In this document: one piece after another, positions 20,101 to 27,441 of the stretch | How positions within the stretch are numbered: the first letter of the stretch is position 1 | Layout of the letters: each line of letters opens with the position of its first letter | DNA from: UBA4416 sp020846025 | Lineage (GTDB): Bacteria; Bacteroidota; Bacteroidia; B-17B0; Aurantibacillaceae | Assembly (NCBI GenBank): GCA_963169295.1 | Contig: CAUJDD010000014.1 | Location: forward strand, 1 to 64,000 | DNA: 64,000 nucleotides | Direction of reading: 5' to 3' | The notes under the pieces: generated by a model | The model's input: only the letters and a program-made list of their open reading frames with translations | The model's database searches: none | Told to the model about the DNA's origin: nothing | Translations under genes and position numbers: made by a program

Positions 20101-21219
20101 AAAGGGCAGCTTGATGCGAATGGCATCGCCAAACAATACAAAATCTCGCAGCGTATAAGTGCCTGCGTGGGCAGGGTTAGTGGCATCTAAATCGCCGTTT
20201 ACATTCACTTTGCCTGCGGCATTTCGGGCATTAATGCCATTGCTCACGCCTGCCGCCCGCCAGTCCATACGCAGCCTGTCCCAGGCGTTCCAACTGTTCA
20301 GCGAGCCGTTGTACAGGCTCATATTGCTCCAACCGCCTATCAGCGGTATCCAGTAATTTTGAGGCGTATTTAAATTCCCTGTACCACCACCTCCGCAATG
20401 AAAATTATTGTCGCCATAAAGCGCATGACTAAATTCATGTCTGATGATATTAAAAGGCAAATCATTGTACGCTCCAAAATAGCTGTGTGTATTAGCTTGA
20501 AATCCGAGCATATTCAAGGGCAGGGACGAACTCATATAACCTTCACCATTATTACCTTTACTGTTTCGGCAGATGAACATCACATGGTCATATCTAGCGG
20601 GTGAATCGGTGCTGGGTGTTATTTTAGGTAATCCTTGATAGGCACTTCCTGCTGTCCATTTATCGAAATGACTTATAGCATTTAATCCGTGTGCAGTAAC
20701 AATGCTTGTTCCCAGTTTGGCGTTGATACTGTTAATAGCATGTTGCGGGGTAACACTCCCCGTAGCACTATTAACCAAAAAAATACCGCCGTTGTCAGGT
20801 GCTAACAAATAATCGCCCAAAACCGTGAAATTGCCCGAAGAAGCTAATTGAAAATAGCGAGTAAGTGCTTTGGTAGAAGCTCCTCCGGGGGCATATACAT
20901 CGGCTATATCGGTTGCCCAGTCGGGCAGTTGATGCGGTAGCCAATGAATATTATTGGGGTTAGTTGGGTCTGTACCCGCTGTGTAATTAACCTCAAAAAA
21001 CACAAACAAAATGCGTATTTCGCCTGCCGTAGGCAGATACCAGCCATTTTTACTTTCGTAAACCGTTGAGAGGCTTTGAGTACCGCCACCGCCATTTTGC
21101 CCATTGGGCGAAGCTGGGGGGGCGATAATACAATTTTGGGCAACGCCCAAAAACGAAATAAAACATAATGCTACCGATAGCTTAATGATGAATGATGACT
21201 TTTTCATAATATACTTCAT
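17167..21219 (-). CDS. Secreted HExxH metalloprotease-like protein with beta-helix and T9SS sorting domain
   Basis: A 1350-residue exported protein. It starts with a Sec signal peptide (about 1-27, ending near GVAQ). A zinc-protease-like domain carries HEFSHALYGDNNFH at 261-274, giving HExxH with G269 and H274 as further candidate conserved residues; it most resembles M6/metzincin-like secreted peptidases. Short repeats of the GAKLIIRNNSQL type lie near 680-745. A right-handed beta-helix-like stretch (about 845-1090) is followed by a type A T9SS sorting domain from ILPNPNNGNFEL to KLIIE (about 1270-1350). Much of the gene is visibly richer in G+C than the nuo genes. An alternative start at codon 5 (21207) fits the signal peptide equally well. 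Its start overlaps the upstream secreted gene. Substrate unknown. Confidence 0.85.
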   Translation of the reverse strand: MKYIMKKSSFIIKLSVALCFISFLGVAQNCIIAPPASPNGQNGGGGTQSLSTVYESKNGWYLPTAGEIRILFVFFEVNYTAGTDPTNPNNIHWLPHQLPDWATDIADVYAPGGASTKALTRYFQLASSGNFTVLGDYLLAPDNGGIFLVNSATGSVTPQHAINSINAKLGTSIVTAHGLNAISHFDKWTAGSAYQGLPKITPSTDSPARYDHVMFICRNSKGNNGEGYMSSSLPLNMLGFQANTHSYFGAYNDLPFNIIRHEFSHALYGDNNFHCGGGGTGNLNTPQNYWIPLIGGWSNMSLYNGSLNSWNAWDRLRMDWRAAGVSNGINARNAAGKVNVNGDLDATNPAHAGTYTLRDFVLFGDAIRIKLPFTNPATEYPQWLWIENHQGQSVNGIAFDKWQHEGNTCIDPVVPGIYAYLQIDKEVRSAATSAEVYHGYADYLRPLTADGFCDREFESSTVYNNCIQWGNTNAFTKLLPNPLTGGSDQEYYAIDKLGDGQINYNDNYANNSELYNGNYNHHTYMIGNSRHAFTLGGNNKIGMGTNPSSASMMNLVGYDFAVAGMKNLRKIYLNGVSVEILSYGLNNTIKVQVRFDDVDIADDVRWCADTIVLNPIASPSGYSMNIKNGKIVTLDQGTTATRMNNPQTIGGKQVFASPTRFTARANSYIHLENNAQLIADHTSTLALSAGSKLELESGAKLIIRNNSQLVLENGSQLIVKGTAQVVVETGGKLLYNGGTIKLNDNTSTIEIKDGFLEIGANQVFTYTGSTSMVYGYIKFTSPSFPSTNIIAGTGSSINITGFTKTKTIFEVTQETMALPMNLALFKIKNGSVLLGAGARVLFSDGNTVVDINNCRFGSNTGTKTTHRGLVLYGQSNVAITNSTFENGTYGVYGWLTYGGAPHTFNYCTFQNNDIGLFSHDKGITLNNCSFYKNSQYGWYAEAMSFNCFANNCSFGESLPNANATALYFQGAYNISLKVDNPAISYNTNGIIVSGTTAYVRCGFVKNNSGNGFEVTAYGTLDMGDNWDSQPSKVIATNNGTTIKSIGAFSIDLDNGRNALYPSVQGQQKVVNGTIAGGCAPFMIPAFNNQWKTGGGSPTNTDYFLQTYDPYNPCPLQSVIISDATPITATACPGGGLPSLVSGFDTFSEDNSNESNVNLDVFNDDLAKMNMSRAASDYTDALSRINLILSGTLNDEQRVIAENWQCIIQSEINQVSASTENINTPISTVENCSGSAARVFYSNQTHNETNANTQNSKMLDETKQLQNDKFKVKILPNPNNGNFELNVESDKESLCELTVFDITGKMIYAEKFSISSGNNVKLFSENIDKAVYIVNIKNEFGDNKNIKLIIE

Positions 21220-21280
21220 TGTTTTGATTAATAATTTTTAAAATATAGCAGCCCGAAGGAATATCCTGAACGGATAAGGT
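21182..21280. repeat. Junction repeat, copy 1 (sorting-domain end and next signal peptide)
   Basis: This stretch closely matches 21960-22058, about 778 bp away. It encodes, in two frames on the minus strand, the end of the middle paralogue's sorting domain and the start of the metalloprotease-like gene. The block around ATAATATACTTCATTGTTTT is identical in both copies. Confidence 0.8.
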
Positions 21281-21997
21281 ATAATCAGTACCTTTATAAA
21301 AATCCTTGTTTAGCAACGTTTTCCCCATATTATCAAGTAAGAAACATGCTTTAATTTCTTTTGCCTTGATAGTAATTATATTACTGGTAGGATTGGGGTA
21401 AACGGATATTTTTTTAGTGGAGTTTATCTCATTTATCCCAACAGAGGAATGAAATGCTATATCAACGCCTAAGGGAAAATGCGACTGCGCCCCCCAGTAA
21501 TACGCAGGAGCAATAACCGAACTATCCCATAACATATTAAATGACTGAGAAGGAGGGTCGTTATTTACCAAAAAATAATAATCATTACCCAGCCACGCAC
21601 TACCAACAGGCTGTGGCAAGTCGGGCGAGTGAAATAATGAACTGTCCCATGATATGGTAATGGGATACTGGTGGTTGAAGGCGTGGATTTCAATTGACAA
21701 TATATTTGTAAAGGGATTGGCTTGTGTTTTGGTAGAATCATTATTATAATTATAAACCCAAACATTAAATTCATTATAATTAAAAGGGAAAGCGTCTTCT
21801 CCAAGAGCAGAGTCAATTTGCCCAAAAGTACCCACAGTAGCACTTGTATCCCAAATAAGCCAAATGGTGTCTTTTGCACCTGTGGCATCTTCAAATGCCA
21901 AATGAAATTTCCATTGGGCTTGGGCGTGGCTTTTGGTGCACAAAAACACCAAAAGACAGCTAATGAGTAATGATAATTTTTTCATAATATACTTCAT
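21182..21997 (-). CDS. Small secreted T9SS cargo protein, middle paralogue
   Basis: A 271-residue exported protein of unknown function. It has a signal peptide (MKKLSLLISCLLVFLC to about residue 26), a central domain opening with WKFHLAFEDATGAKDTIW, and a type A T9SS sorting domain from VYPNPTSNIITI to EVYYEKVIIHH (about 195-271). It is a paralogue of the next gene upstream, with near-identical N-terminal 55 or so residues and a similar C-terminus. Its first 38 bp overlap the end of that gene, and its last 38 bp overlap the start of the metalloprotease-like gene. An alternative start at codon 5 would cut the overlap to 26 bp. Probably cell-surface or released by family logic. Confidence 0.82.
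   Translation of the reverse strand: MKYIMKKLSLLISCLLVFLCTKSHAQAQWKFHLAFEDATGAKDTIWLIWDTSATVGTFGQIDSALGEDAFPFNYNEFNVWVYNYNNDSTKTQANPFTNILSIEIHAFNHQYPITISWDSSLFHSPDLPQPVGSAWLGNDYYFLVNNDPPSQSFNMLWDSSVIAPAYYWGAQSHFPLGVDIAFHSSVGINEINSTKKISVYPNPTSNIITIKAKEIKACFLLDNMGKTLLNKDFYKGTDYTLSVQDIPSGCYILKIINQNNEVYYEKVIIHH
21841..21975. repeat. N-terminal coding repeat of the secreted paralogues, copy 1
   Basis: Nearly identical to 22621-22755 at nucleotide level with a few substitutions. It encodes the signal peptide and the WKFHLAFEDATGAKDTIW block on the minus strand. The offset of about 781 bp is close to that of the junction repeat, consistent with one tandem duplication and small later indels. Confidence 0.8.
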
Positions 21998-22058
21998 TGT
22001 TTTGATTAATAATTTTTAAAACATAGACCCCCGAAGAAATATCTTGAACAGATAGTAC
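21960..22058. repeat. Junction repeat, copy 2
   Basis: Second copy of the junction repeat at 21182-21280. It encodes the end of the first paralogue and the start of the middle paralogue in overlapping frames with the same 38-bp overlap, showing that the junction was duplicated with the genes. Confidence 0.8.
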
Positions 22059-22784
22059 ATTATTGGTCATATCTCTAACAGATTGATATAATACAACTAT
22101 TCCAGTATTATCAATTAACGAACATTCTTTTATATTTTTATCTGATTTGATGCTAATAAGGTAAGAAGCAGGATTTGGGGAAATCAAAGGTTTTTTCTTA
22201 CTGATGCTTATGTTTTCATTTATATTAAGCACAGCGCCTCTTTCTATATTAATAAATACAGGAAAAAAATCATAGGGAAATACGTTCAAATCAATCGTTA
22301 CGTGATTATCTATCAGCATATCAAAATGGTGACAGAACGGGCAGTTATTATTGCCGAAAAAATACCCGTTATCCATATACGCCAAATTAACAGGTTGTGG
22401 CAAGTTGGGCGCGTGAAACAATGAACTGTCCCAACTTAGCGTTAGCGGAGATTGGAAATTTTCAGTACCGTAAATGTAATTTCCTAAAGCACTACTAATG
22501 AATGGCTCTGCTGTAGTTTTTGTGGTATCATTATTATAATTTATTACCCAAGTACTAAAATTATCGAGGTCTATATCTACATGTCCTTCTCCTAATAAGG
22601 GGTCGTAGTCCCATAAAACAGCGCTTGTATCCCAAATCAACCAAATAGTGTCTTTTGCGCCTGTGGCATCCTCAAATGCCAAATGAAATTTCCATTGGGC
22701 TTGGGCGTGGCTTTTGGTGCATAAAAACACCAAAAAGCAGCTAATGATGAATGATAATTTTTTTATGGCGTACTTTTTATTCAT
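21960..22784 (-). CDS. Small secreted T9SS cargo protein, first paralogue
   Basis: A 274-residue exported protein of unknown function, the first of three secreted genes placed after nuoC (63-bp gap). It has a signal peptide (about residues 6-28), then the shared N-terminal block WKFHLAFEDATGAKDTIW. A more divergent centre contains a CPFCHHFD motif that the sister copy lacks. The type A sorting domain runs from ISPNPASYLISI to EVYYEKIIITH. The centre has diverged far more than the two ends, suggesting an older duplication with conserved sorting signals, or gene conversion of the ends. Confidence 0.82.
   Translation of the reverse strand: MNKKYAIKKLSFIISCFLVFLCTKSHAQAQWKFHLAFEDATGAKDTIWLIWDTSAVLWDYDPLLGEGHVDIDLDNFSTWVINYNNDTTKTTAEPFISSALGNYIYGTENFQSPLTLSWDSSLFHAPNLPQPVNLAYMDNGYFFGNNNCPFCHHFDMLIDNHVTIDLNVFPYDFFPVFINIERGAVLNINENISISKKKPLISPNPASYLISIKSDKNIKECSLIDNTGIVVLYQSVRDMTNNVLSVQDISSGVYVLKIINQNNEVYYEKIIITH
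22621..22755. repeat. N-terminal coding repeat of the secreted paralogues, copy 2
   Basis: Counterpart of the repeat at 21841-21975, at the start of the first paralogue. The similarity fades upstream of the signal-peptide codons, where this copy has a different N-terminal extension. Confidence 0.8.
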
Positions 22785-22847
22785 TTTTGTTAAGTTAAAA
22801 AGTAAAAGTTATAACGTAACAGATTTTTAACTTTTAACTTGTTTAAT

Positions 22848-23342
22848 TTATCTACCAAACATGGTATCATCTTTATCATCGCGGGTTTGATCTTCCAAAG
22901 GATATTCCTTCCGTAACGGAAAAATATCCATTTCGTCCACATTTAAAATTCGTTTTAAATTTGGATGACCTAAAAACTTTACTCCAAAAAAATCATAAGT
23001 TTCTCTTTCCATCCAATTAGCCCCTAACCACAAATCTGTTGCGGTAGGTATTTCTGGTTTATTAATATCCATAAACGTTTTTACACGGATACGGTAATTT
23101 TTTGGCATATTATGTAAGTGATAAATAACGCCCAACTGTTTTTCGTCTGGTGTTTGCATACCCGTTAAATCTGTTAGAAAATGAAAATTTAATGCTTCAT
23201 CTTCTTTTAAGAATTTTAGTACGTCATGAATTTTATCTTTGCTAATTACAAATACTGGAAAATCATACAACATCTCTGCGGTGAGTACAGCCCCAGGAAA
23301 TTGTGCATTTAGCTTTTCATTTACTATGTTTAATAATTCCAT
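22848..23342 (-). CDS. nuoC: NADH-quinone oxidoreductase subunit C
   Basis: The 30-kDa-type peripheral subunit, 164 residues. The family signature at NWMERETYDFFGVKFLGHPN (about 110-129) and the following LRKEYPLED segment are intact. It starts 24 bp after the nuoB stop. Instead of nuoD, the next gene downstream is a secreted paralogue, so the usual nuoC-nuoD neighbourhood is broken here. Confidence 0.95.
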   Translation of the reverse strand: MELLNIVNEKLNAQFPGAVLTAEMLYDFPVFVISKDKIHDVLKFLKEDEALNFHFLTDLTGMQTPDEKQLGVIYHLHNMPKNYRIRVKTFMDINKPEIPTATDLWLGANWMERETYDFFGVKFLGHPNLKRILNVDEMDIFPLRKEYPLEDQTRDDKDDTMFGR

Positions 23343-23366
23343 TTTAATGTGATTGATTTACCTAAC

Positions 23367-23930
23367 TTATTCTATTCCGTAACTAGCTAATAATTTTTTA
23401 TACTCTGGTGAGTTTCTACGACGCAATGATTCGTTTTTAGCTAACTCTTGTATTTTTAAAACGCCCTCTAATATTTGTTCAGGACGTGGAGGACAGCCTG
23501 GCACGTAAACATCAACAGGAATGATGCGATCAATACCTTGTAAAACAGAATACGAATCGAAAATACCACCACTTGTTGCACAAGCTCCAACAGCAAGTAC
23601 CCAACGTGGCTCCGCCATTTGTTCATACACTTGGCGTAAGGTAGGTCCCATTTTTTTAGCAATAGTTCCCATCACCATTAACATATCTGCTTGACGAGGC
23701 GAGAAACTTAAACGCTCTGCACCAAAACGTCCTAAGTCGTAATGAGAAGCCATTGTAGCCATAAACTCAATTCCACAGCAAGATGTAGCAAAAGGCAAAG
23801 GCCATAATGAATTGGCACGTGCTAAGCCAATTACTTCTTCCATTTTAGTAGCAAAAAAACCAGGTCCTTCAATACCTTGCGGACTCTTAGCCATTTCTAC
23901 TTTTGTACGTTTTGTAATTTGTTTTGACAT
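23367..23930 (-). CDS. nuoB: NADH-quinone oxidoreductase subunit B (cluster N2)
   Basis: Subunit of 187 residues that holds the terminal 4Fe-4S cluster N2 and donates electrons to quinone. Ligands C51, C52, C117 and C146 are present in SCCGIE, GACATSGG and VPGCPPRPE. It lies 55 bp after the nuoA stop. The short N-terminal extension of about 20 residues is unremarkable. Confidence 0.97.
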   Translation of the reverse strand: MSKQITKRTKVEMAKSPQGIEGPGFFATKMEEVIGLARANSLWPLPFATSCCGIEFMATMASHYDLGRFGAERLSFSPRQADMLMVMGTIAKKMGPTLRQVYEQMAEPRWVLAVGACATSGGIFDSYSVLQGIDRIIPVDVYVPGCPPRPEQILEGVLKIQELAKNESLRRRNSPEYKKLLASYGIE

Positions 23931-23985
23931 TATTTTAAAATTTTTAATATTAACACCTTAAAGTCTTATAAAGACATAGGTTTTC

Positions 23986-24360
23986 TTAGTCTTCCCATTT
24001 AAGGGCTTTTTTAGATATCATGTAGTAAAATCCTACTAACAATAAGGCAATAAACGAAAACACTTCAATAACACCTAGCATACCTAACTCCTTAAAATTT
24101 ACAGCCCAAGGGTACATAAAAATAACCTCGATATCGAATAACACAAATAAAATAGCCACTAAAAAATATTTTACCGCAAAGGGAATACGGGCATTTCCTT
24201 GTGATTCGATACCACATTCAAATGAATCTAATTTAATTTTTGTTTTTCGCTTAGGACCTAAATTATGTGATGCAATCATTGTTACAACAACAAAACCTAA
24301 TGCAATAAGAAACATAATGACTATTGGTAAATAGTCAATTGGAGAGGATGGAGTGTTCAT
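23986..24360 (-). CDS. nuoA: NADH-quinone oxidoreductase subunit A
   Basis: First gene of the complex I cluster. The 124-residue, three-helix membrane subunit contains the conserved loop FECGIES and the FDIEVIFMYPWA segment. The promoter of the cluster should lie in the 113 bp between this start and the terminator at 24474-24503. I could not identify a convincing TAnnTTTG box there. Confidence 0.96.
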   Translation of the reverse strand: MNTPSSPIDYLPIVIMFLIALGFVVVTMIASHNLGPKRKTKIKLDSFECGIESQGNARIPFAVKYFLVAILFVLFDIEVIFMYPWAVNFKELGMLGVIEVFSFIALLLVGFYYMISKKALKWED

Positions 24361-24473
24361 GATAATTCATTAAATATCTGATGTAATTTTAGCCATTTTT
24401 ACTTAAACCATCAAGCAATCAGTCTATTTTTTATTATTTAAACTAAATCTAAATAACAAGAGATTTTTGAATA

Positions 24474-24503
24474 AAAAAAGCGGCTCGAATGAACCGCTTT
24501 TTT
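24474..24503. terminator. Rho-independent terminator after yidC
   Basis: A hairpin with a GCGG/CCGC core lies between an A run and a T run (left arm 24474-24483, right arm 24494-24503), with two further inner TC/GA pairs. It begins three bases beyond the yidC stop on the minus strand. The flanking A and T runs make it potentially bidirectional. It insulates the nuo cluster from yidC transcription. Confidence 0.85.
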
Positions 24504-24505
24504 AG

Positions 24506-26395
24506 TTATTTTTTCCCTTTTTGTAGGGCTTGTTGTTGTTTGGTCATTTCTTCTAACTTTTGTTGAAACGCCGACTTTTTCTCAGGTTTTTTCATATTAG
24601 CTAAAAGTTGTTCGCGTATTTTATTATCATCAATTACTTTACGCATGATCCACGTTTGAGCAAAAGTAATAACGTTGGCTAAAAAATAATACCAGCTTAA
24701 ACCAACTGCATAACTATTCATTACGGCTAAAAAGATAACAGGCATTAAATACATCATATACTTCATACCCGGCATTTGTTGTGTTTGTTGAGGCTGTAAC
24801 ATCTCTTGGCTCATCCACGTGTAAATAATGGTGGAGATAAACATTAACAAAGCAAATAAACTGATGTGATCGCCATATCCCCAAATATTAAATCCGAAAT
24901 CGTAAACAGAATCGTATGTAGATAAATCATCTGCCCATAAAAATGGCTTTTGTCTTAATTCAATAGCAGCTGGAAAAAATCCGAATAAGGCAATCAAAAT
25001 AGGAAATTGTAACAACATTGGTAAACATCCCGATAGCGGATTAGCTCCTGCTCTACGATACAACGACATTTGCTCTTGCTGCTTTGCCATTGGATTATCG
25101 TTTTTCTCATATTTCTTATTAATTTCTTCTATTTCAGGTTTTAAAACGCGCATCTTAGCGCTACTCATATAAGTTTTGTAGGCCACTGGAAATAAAAGCG
25201 TTTTAATAATTAATGTAATTATTAAAATAATAATCCCACTATTTAATCCAGAAAACAAATCAAATAAAGGAATAATCATCCATTTATTTATGTAACTAAA
25301 GATGCTCCATCCTAATGGTATAATTTTTTCAATATCTAAATCATATTTCTTTAATACCGAATATTGTGTAGGCCCAAAGTAATAAGACATGCCAAATTTT
25401 TCAGAAGAAGAATGGTTAAATGGAATGCTTAATTGAGCTTGAATTGATTTCACATACTTAATCGATTTATCATTTTGACTTGTTATTACTACACTACCTT
25501 CTTTTTGAAATTCAGAATCGGCAATTAAAGTTGAATTAAAAAATTGTTGCTTAAAACATAGCCATTTAATATTGTCTTCGTTTAAATTCTTCTCTTCAAA
25601 CGTATGAGGATTTATATAATCTACGCCTTCCTTTGTTTGATTATAATAAACTGTTGCTGCCTCTCTTTCTTTAGTAATATGCTTTTCTTGAGATGGTAAA
25701 GTTTGAACCCAATTTAATGTAACTCGATTATTTTTTGGCGTAATGATGTTTTGCATTCCAACAAAATTGATGTCAAAATCAAGCATATAATCATTGCCTT
25801 TTAAAGTATAAACATACTCTATGTAACTAGATGGATTTGCTGTTTGAAGTTTTAGGCTAATTGTTTTACTTTTTGCGCCACTTACAGATTCAGCTACGGA
25901 CGAAGGTTTGAAATAAAAACTATCCGTATTAAAACGTAAGGAATTATACGCATCAAACTCTATGTTTTGATAAGAAGAATCGCTGTCGAATAACACTAAA
26001 TTTTCATTTTGTCCATAGCGGTGATAATTTTTTAATTCTACTTTTTGAACTGCTGCACCCTTTGTAGAGATATAAACTTTAATGTTCTCATTTTCAAGTG
26101 TAACTATTTCCTTTGTCCCATTAGTTGCTAAGGCAAAATCTTTGTATTGATTTTGTTTTTGAATTGACATTAAAGAATCGGAAAGTGGCACATTACTTAC
26201 TTCAGATAATTGAGTTTGTTTAGCTTTAAGTTCTTTGGCTTTTTGAGCAAGCTCCGCCTCTTTCATTGCATGTTCTACCGAATCTTTGATATGCTTATTC
26301 CGTGCAATTTGTTCTTTACTAGGACCGGATAACGACAACCAAACAATGAGTATGGTAGCAATTAATCCCAATCCAATAAATGAGTTCTTATCCAT
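24506..26395 (-). CDS. yidC: Membrane protein insertase YidC
   Basis: Inserts and folds inner-membrane proteins with or without SecYEG. The 629 residues comprise an N-terminal membrane helix (about 6-22), a charged linker, a large periplasmic beta domain (about 75-345), and the conserved C-terminal insertase domain with about five membrane helices (about 365-590). A basic tail rich in Lys and Gln follows. The open frame extends three codons further to a TTG, but the ATG at 26395 directly precedes the hydrophobic helix and is preferred. It is followed by a strong terminator. Confidence 0.96.
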   Translation of the reverse strand: MDKNSFIGLGLIATILIVWLSLSGPSKEQIARNKHIKDSVEHAMKEAELAQKAKELKAKQTQLSEVSNVPLSDSLMSIQKQNQYKDFALATNGTKEIVTLENENIKVYISTKGAAVQKVELKNYHRYGQNENLVLFDSDSSYQNIEFDAYNSLRFNTDSFYFKPSSVAESVSGAKSKTISLKLQTANPSSYIEYVYTLKGNDYMLDFDINFVGMQNIITPKNNRVTLNWVQTLPSQEKHITKEREAATVYYNQTKEGVDYINPHTFEEKNLNEDNIKWLCFKQQFFNSTLIADSEFQKEGSVVITSQNDKSIKYVKSIQAQLSIPFNHSSSEKFGMSYYFGPTQYSVLKKYDLDIEKIIPLGWSIFSYINKWMIIPLFDLFSGLNSGIIILIITLIIKTLLFPVAYKTYMSSAKMRVLKPEIEEINKKYEKNDNPMAKQQEQMSLYRRAGANPLSGCLPMLLQFPILIALFGFFPAAIELRQKPFLWADDLSTYDSVYDFGFNIWGYGDHISLFALLMFISTIIYTWMSQEMLQPQQTQQMPGMKYMMYLMPVIFLAVMNSYAVGLSWYYFLANVITFAQTWIMRKVIDDNKIREQLLANMKKPEKKSAFQQKLEEMTKQQQALQKGKK

Positions 26396-26485
26396 AAGGT
26401 TCAAAATTTAGGTTGCAAATATACGTGTTTTATTAACGGAACAGCCTCAAAAATTCATAAAATAAGGGCTTAAATCAGGCTCAAA

Positions 26486-26881
26486 CTATGATAAGTATTG
26501 GCGAATATGCGTAGCAATTTGCTCGAATTCATCTTTGCTTAATTTTAGTTTTTCATTAGCAAAATTCATATCATTTTCACTATTGATAGGAATAAGATGA
26601 ACATGCGCATGAGGTACTTCTAAACCAATAACAGCAACGCCTACCCGATTACATGGTATGGCTTGTTTAATTGCTTCTGCAATTTGTTTGGCAAAACGCA
26701 TCAAACCCTCGTATGTTTGATCGTCTAAATTAAAAATATAATCTACCTCTTTTTTAGGAATTATCAATGTGTGTCCTTTACGAAGTGGAAAAATATCTAA
26801 AAAAGCCAAATAGTTGTCGTTTTCTGCTATTTTATAACAAGGAATTTCTCCAGCAACAATTTTTGAGAATATACTTGCCAT
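26486..26881 (-). CDS. HIT-family nucleotide hydrolase
   Basis: Histidine-triad protein of 131 residues, probably a nucleoside phosphoramidase or dinucleotide hydrolase. The catalytic triad motif is H91-A-H93-V-H95 in HAHVHLIPI, and an FPLRKGHTLIIPKK segment precedes it as in bacterial Hint proteins. The start codon lies one base beyond the greA stop, so the two are probably co-expressed. Confidence 0.93.
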   Translation of the reverse strand: MASIFSKIVAGEIPCYKIAENDNYLAFLDIFPLRKGHTLIIPKKEVDYIFNLDDQTYEGLMRFAKQIAEAIKQAIPCNRVGVAVIGLEVPHAHVHLIPINSENDMNFANEKLKLSKDEFEQIATHIRQYLS

Positions 26882-26882
26882 A

Positions 26883-27356
26883 TTAAATGGTAATTTCTAT
26901 AATTTCAAATGGTATAACGCCTGCAGGCACTGTAACATCTACTTTGTCACCTACCGATTTACCTAATAATCCTTTGCCTATTGGAGAATCTACTGATATT
27001 TTACCTGTTTTTAAATCTGCCTCGTTTTCAGCCACTAACGTGTAAGTCATCTCTTTGTTTACTTTCAGATTTTTTATTCGCACCGTAGTTAAAATACTCA
27101 CTTTAGAGGTGTCTAATTTTGAACTATCAATAATACGAGCATTTGCTACTATTTCCTCTAATTTAGCAATTTTTAATTCTAAGATGCCTTGAGCCTCTTT
27201 AGCCGCATCATATTCAGCATTCTCTGATAAATCACCTTTATCGCGAGCTTCAGCAATTTGTTTAATGACGCTTTTGCGTTCAACTGTTTTCAATTGATGC
27301 AATTCATCTTTTAATTTTTGCAAGCCTTCTTCGGTGTAATAAGCAACTGTAGCCAT
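26883..27356 (-). CDS. greA: Transcription elongation factor GreA
   Basis: Rescues backtracked RNA polymerase by stimulating transcript cleavage. The 157 residues match the family: an N-terminal coiled coil (about 5-75) with the acidic tip segment ARDKGDLSENAEYDAAKE, and a C-terminal FKBP-like domain ending in FEIIEI. It is the upstream member of a two-gene unit with the HIT protein. Confidence 0.96.
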   Translation of the reverse strand: MATVAYYTEEGLQKLKDELHQLKTVERKSVIKQIAEARDKGDLSENAEYDAAKEAQGILELKIAKLEEIVANARIIDSSKLDTSKVSILTTVRIKNLKVNKEMTYTLVAENEADLKTGKISVDSPIGKGLLGKSVGDKVDVTVPAGVIPFEIIEITI

Positions 27357-27383
27357 TGTATTAAAAATTTAATAAAATAAAAA

Positions 27384-27409
27384 GAATCCCGAAAATACTT
27401 TCGGGATTC
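27384..27409 (-). terminator. Rho-independent terminator after the PorV-like gene
   Basis: Perfect 11-bp inverted repeat (GAATCCCGAAA at 27384-27394 and its complement at 27399-27409) with a four-base loop. On the minus strand it is followed by a T-rich tract. It lies 32 bp past the stop of the PorV-like gene and upstream of greA. Confidence 0.9.
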
Positions 27410-27441
27410 GTGGAAACAAAGATATGTAATTTATTTTAAAT

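Larger units (their letters stand above)
4713..24360 (-). other. Complex I (nuoA-N) gene cluster with two internal insertions
   Basis: All fourteen subunit genes of proton-pumping NADH:quinone oxidoreductase lie on the minus strand in the canonical order A to N, read from 24360 down to 4713. Same-strand unrelated genes separate nuoC from nuoD (three secreted proteins) and nuoF from nuoG (a MntA/HepT pair). No nuo reading frame is broken. A terminator at the upstream end separates the cluster from yidC. No strong internal promoter or terminator was seen at either insertion, so read-through from nuoA is plausible but unproven. Confidence 0.93.

Noticed and set aside
17431..20604. Numerous plus-strand frames of 60-110 codons opposite the secreted metalloprotease-like gene
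   Set aside because: The gene is GC-richer, so antisense stop codons are rarer and such frames are expected. None has a recognisable domain or fits with neighbouring genes.
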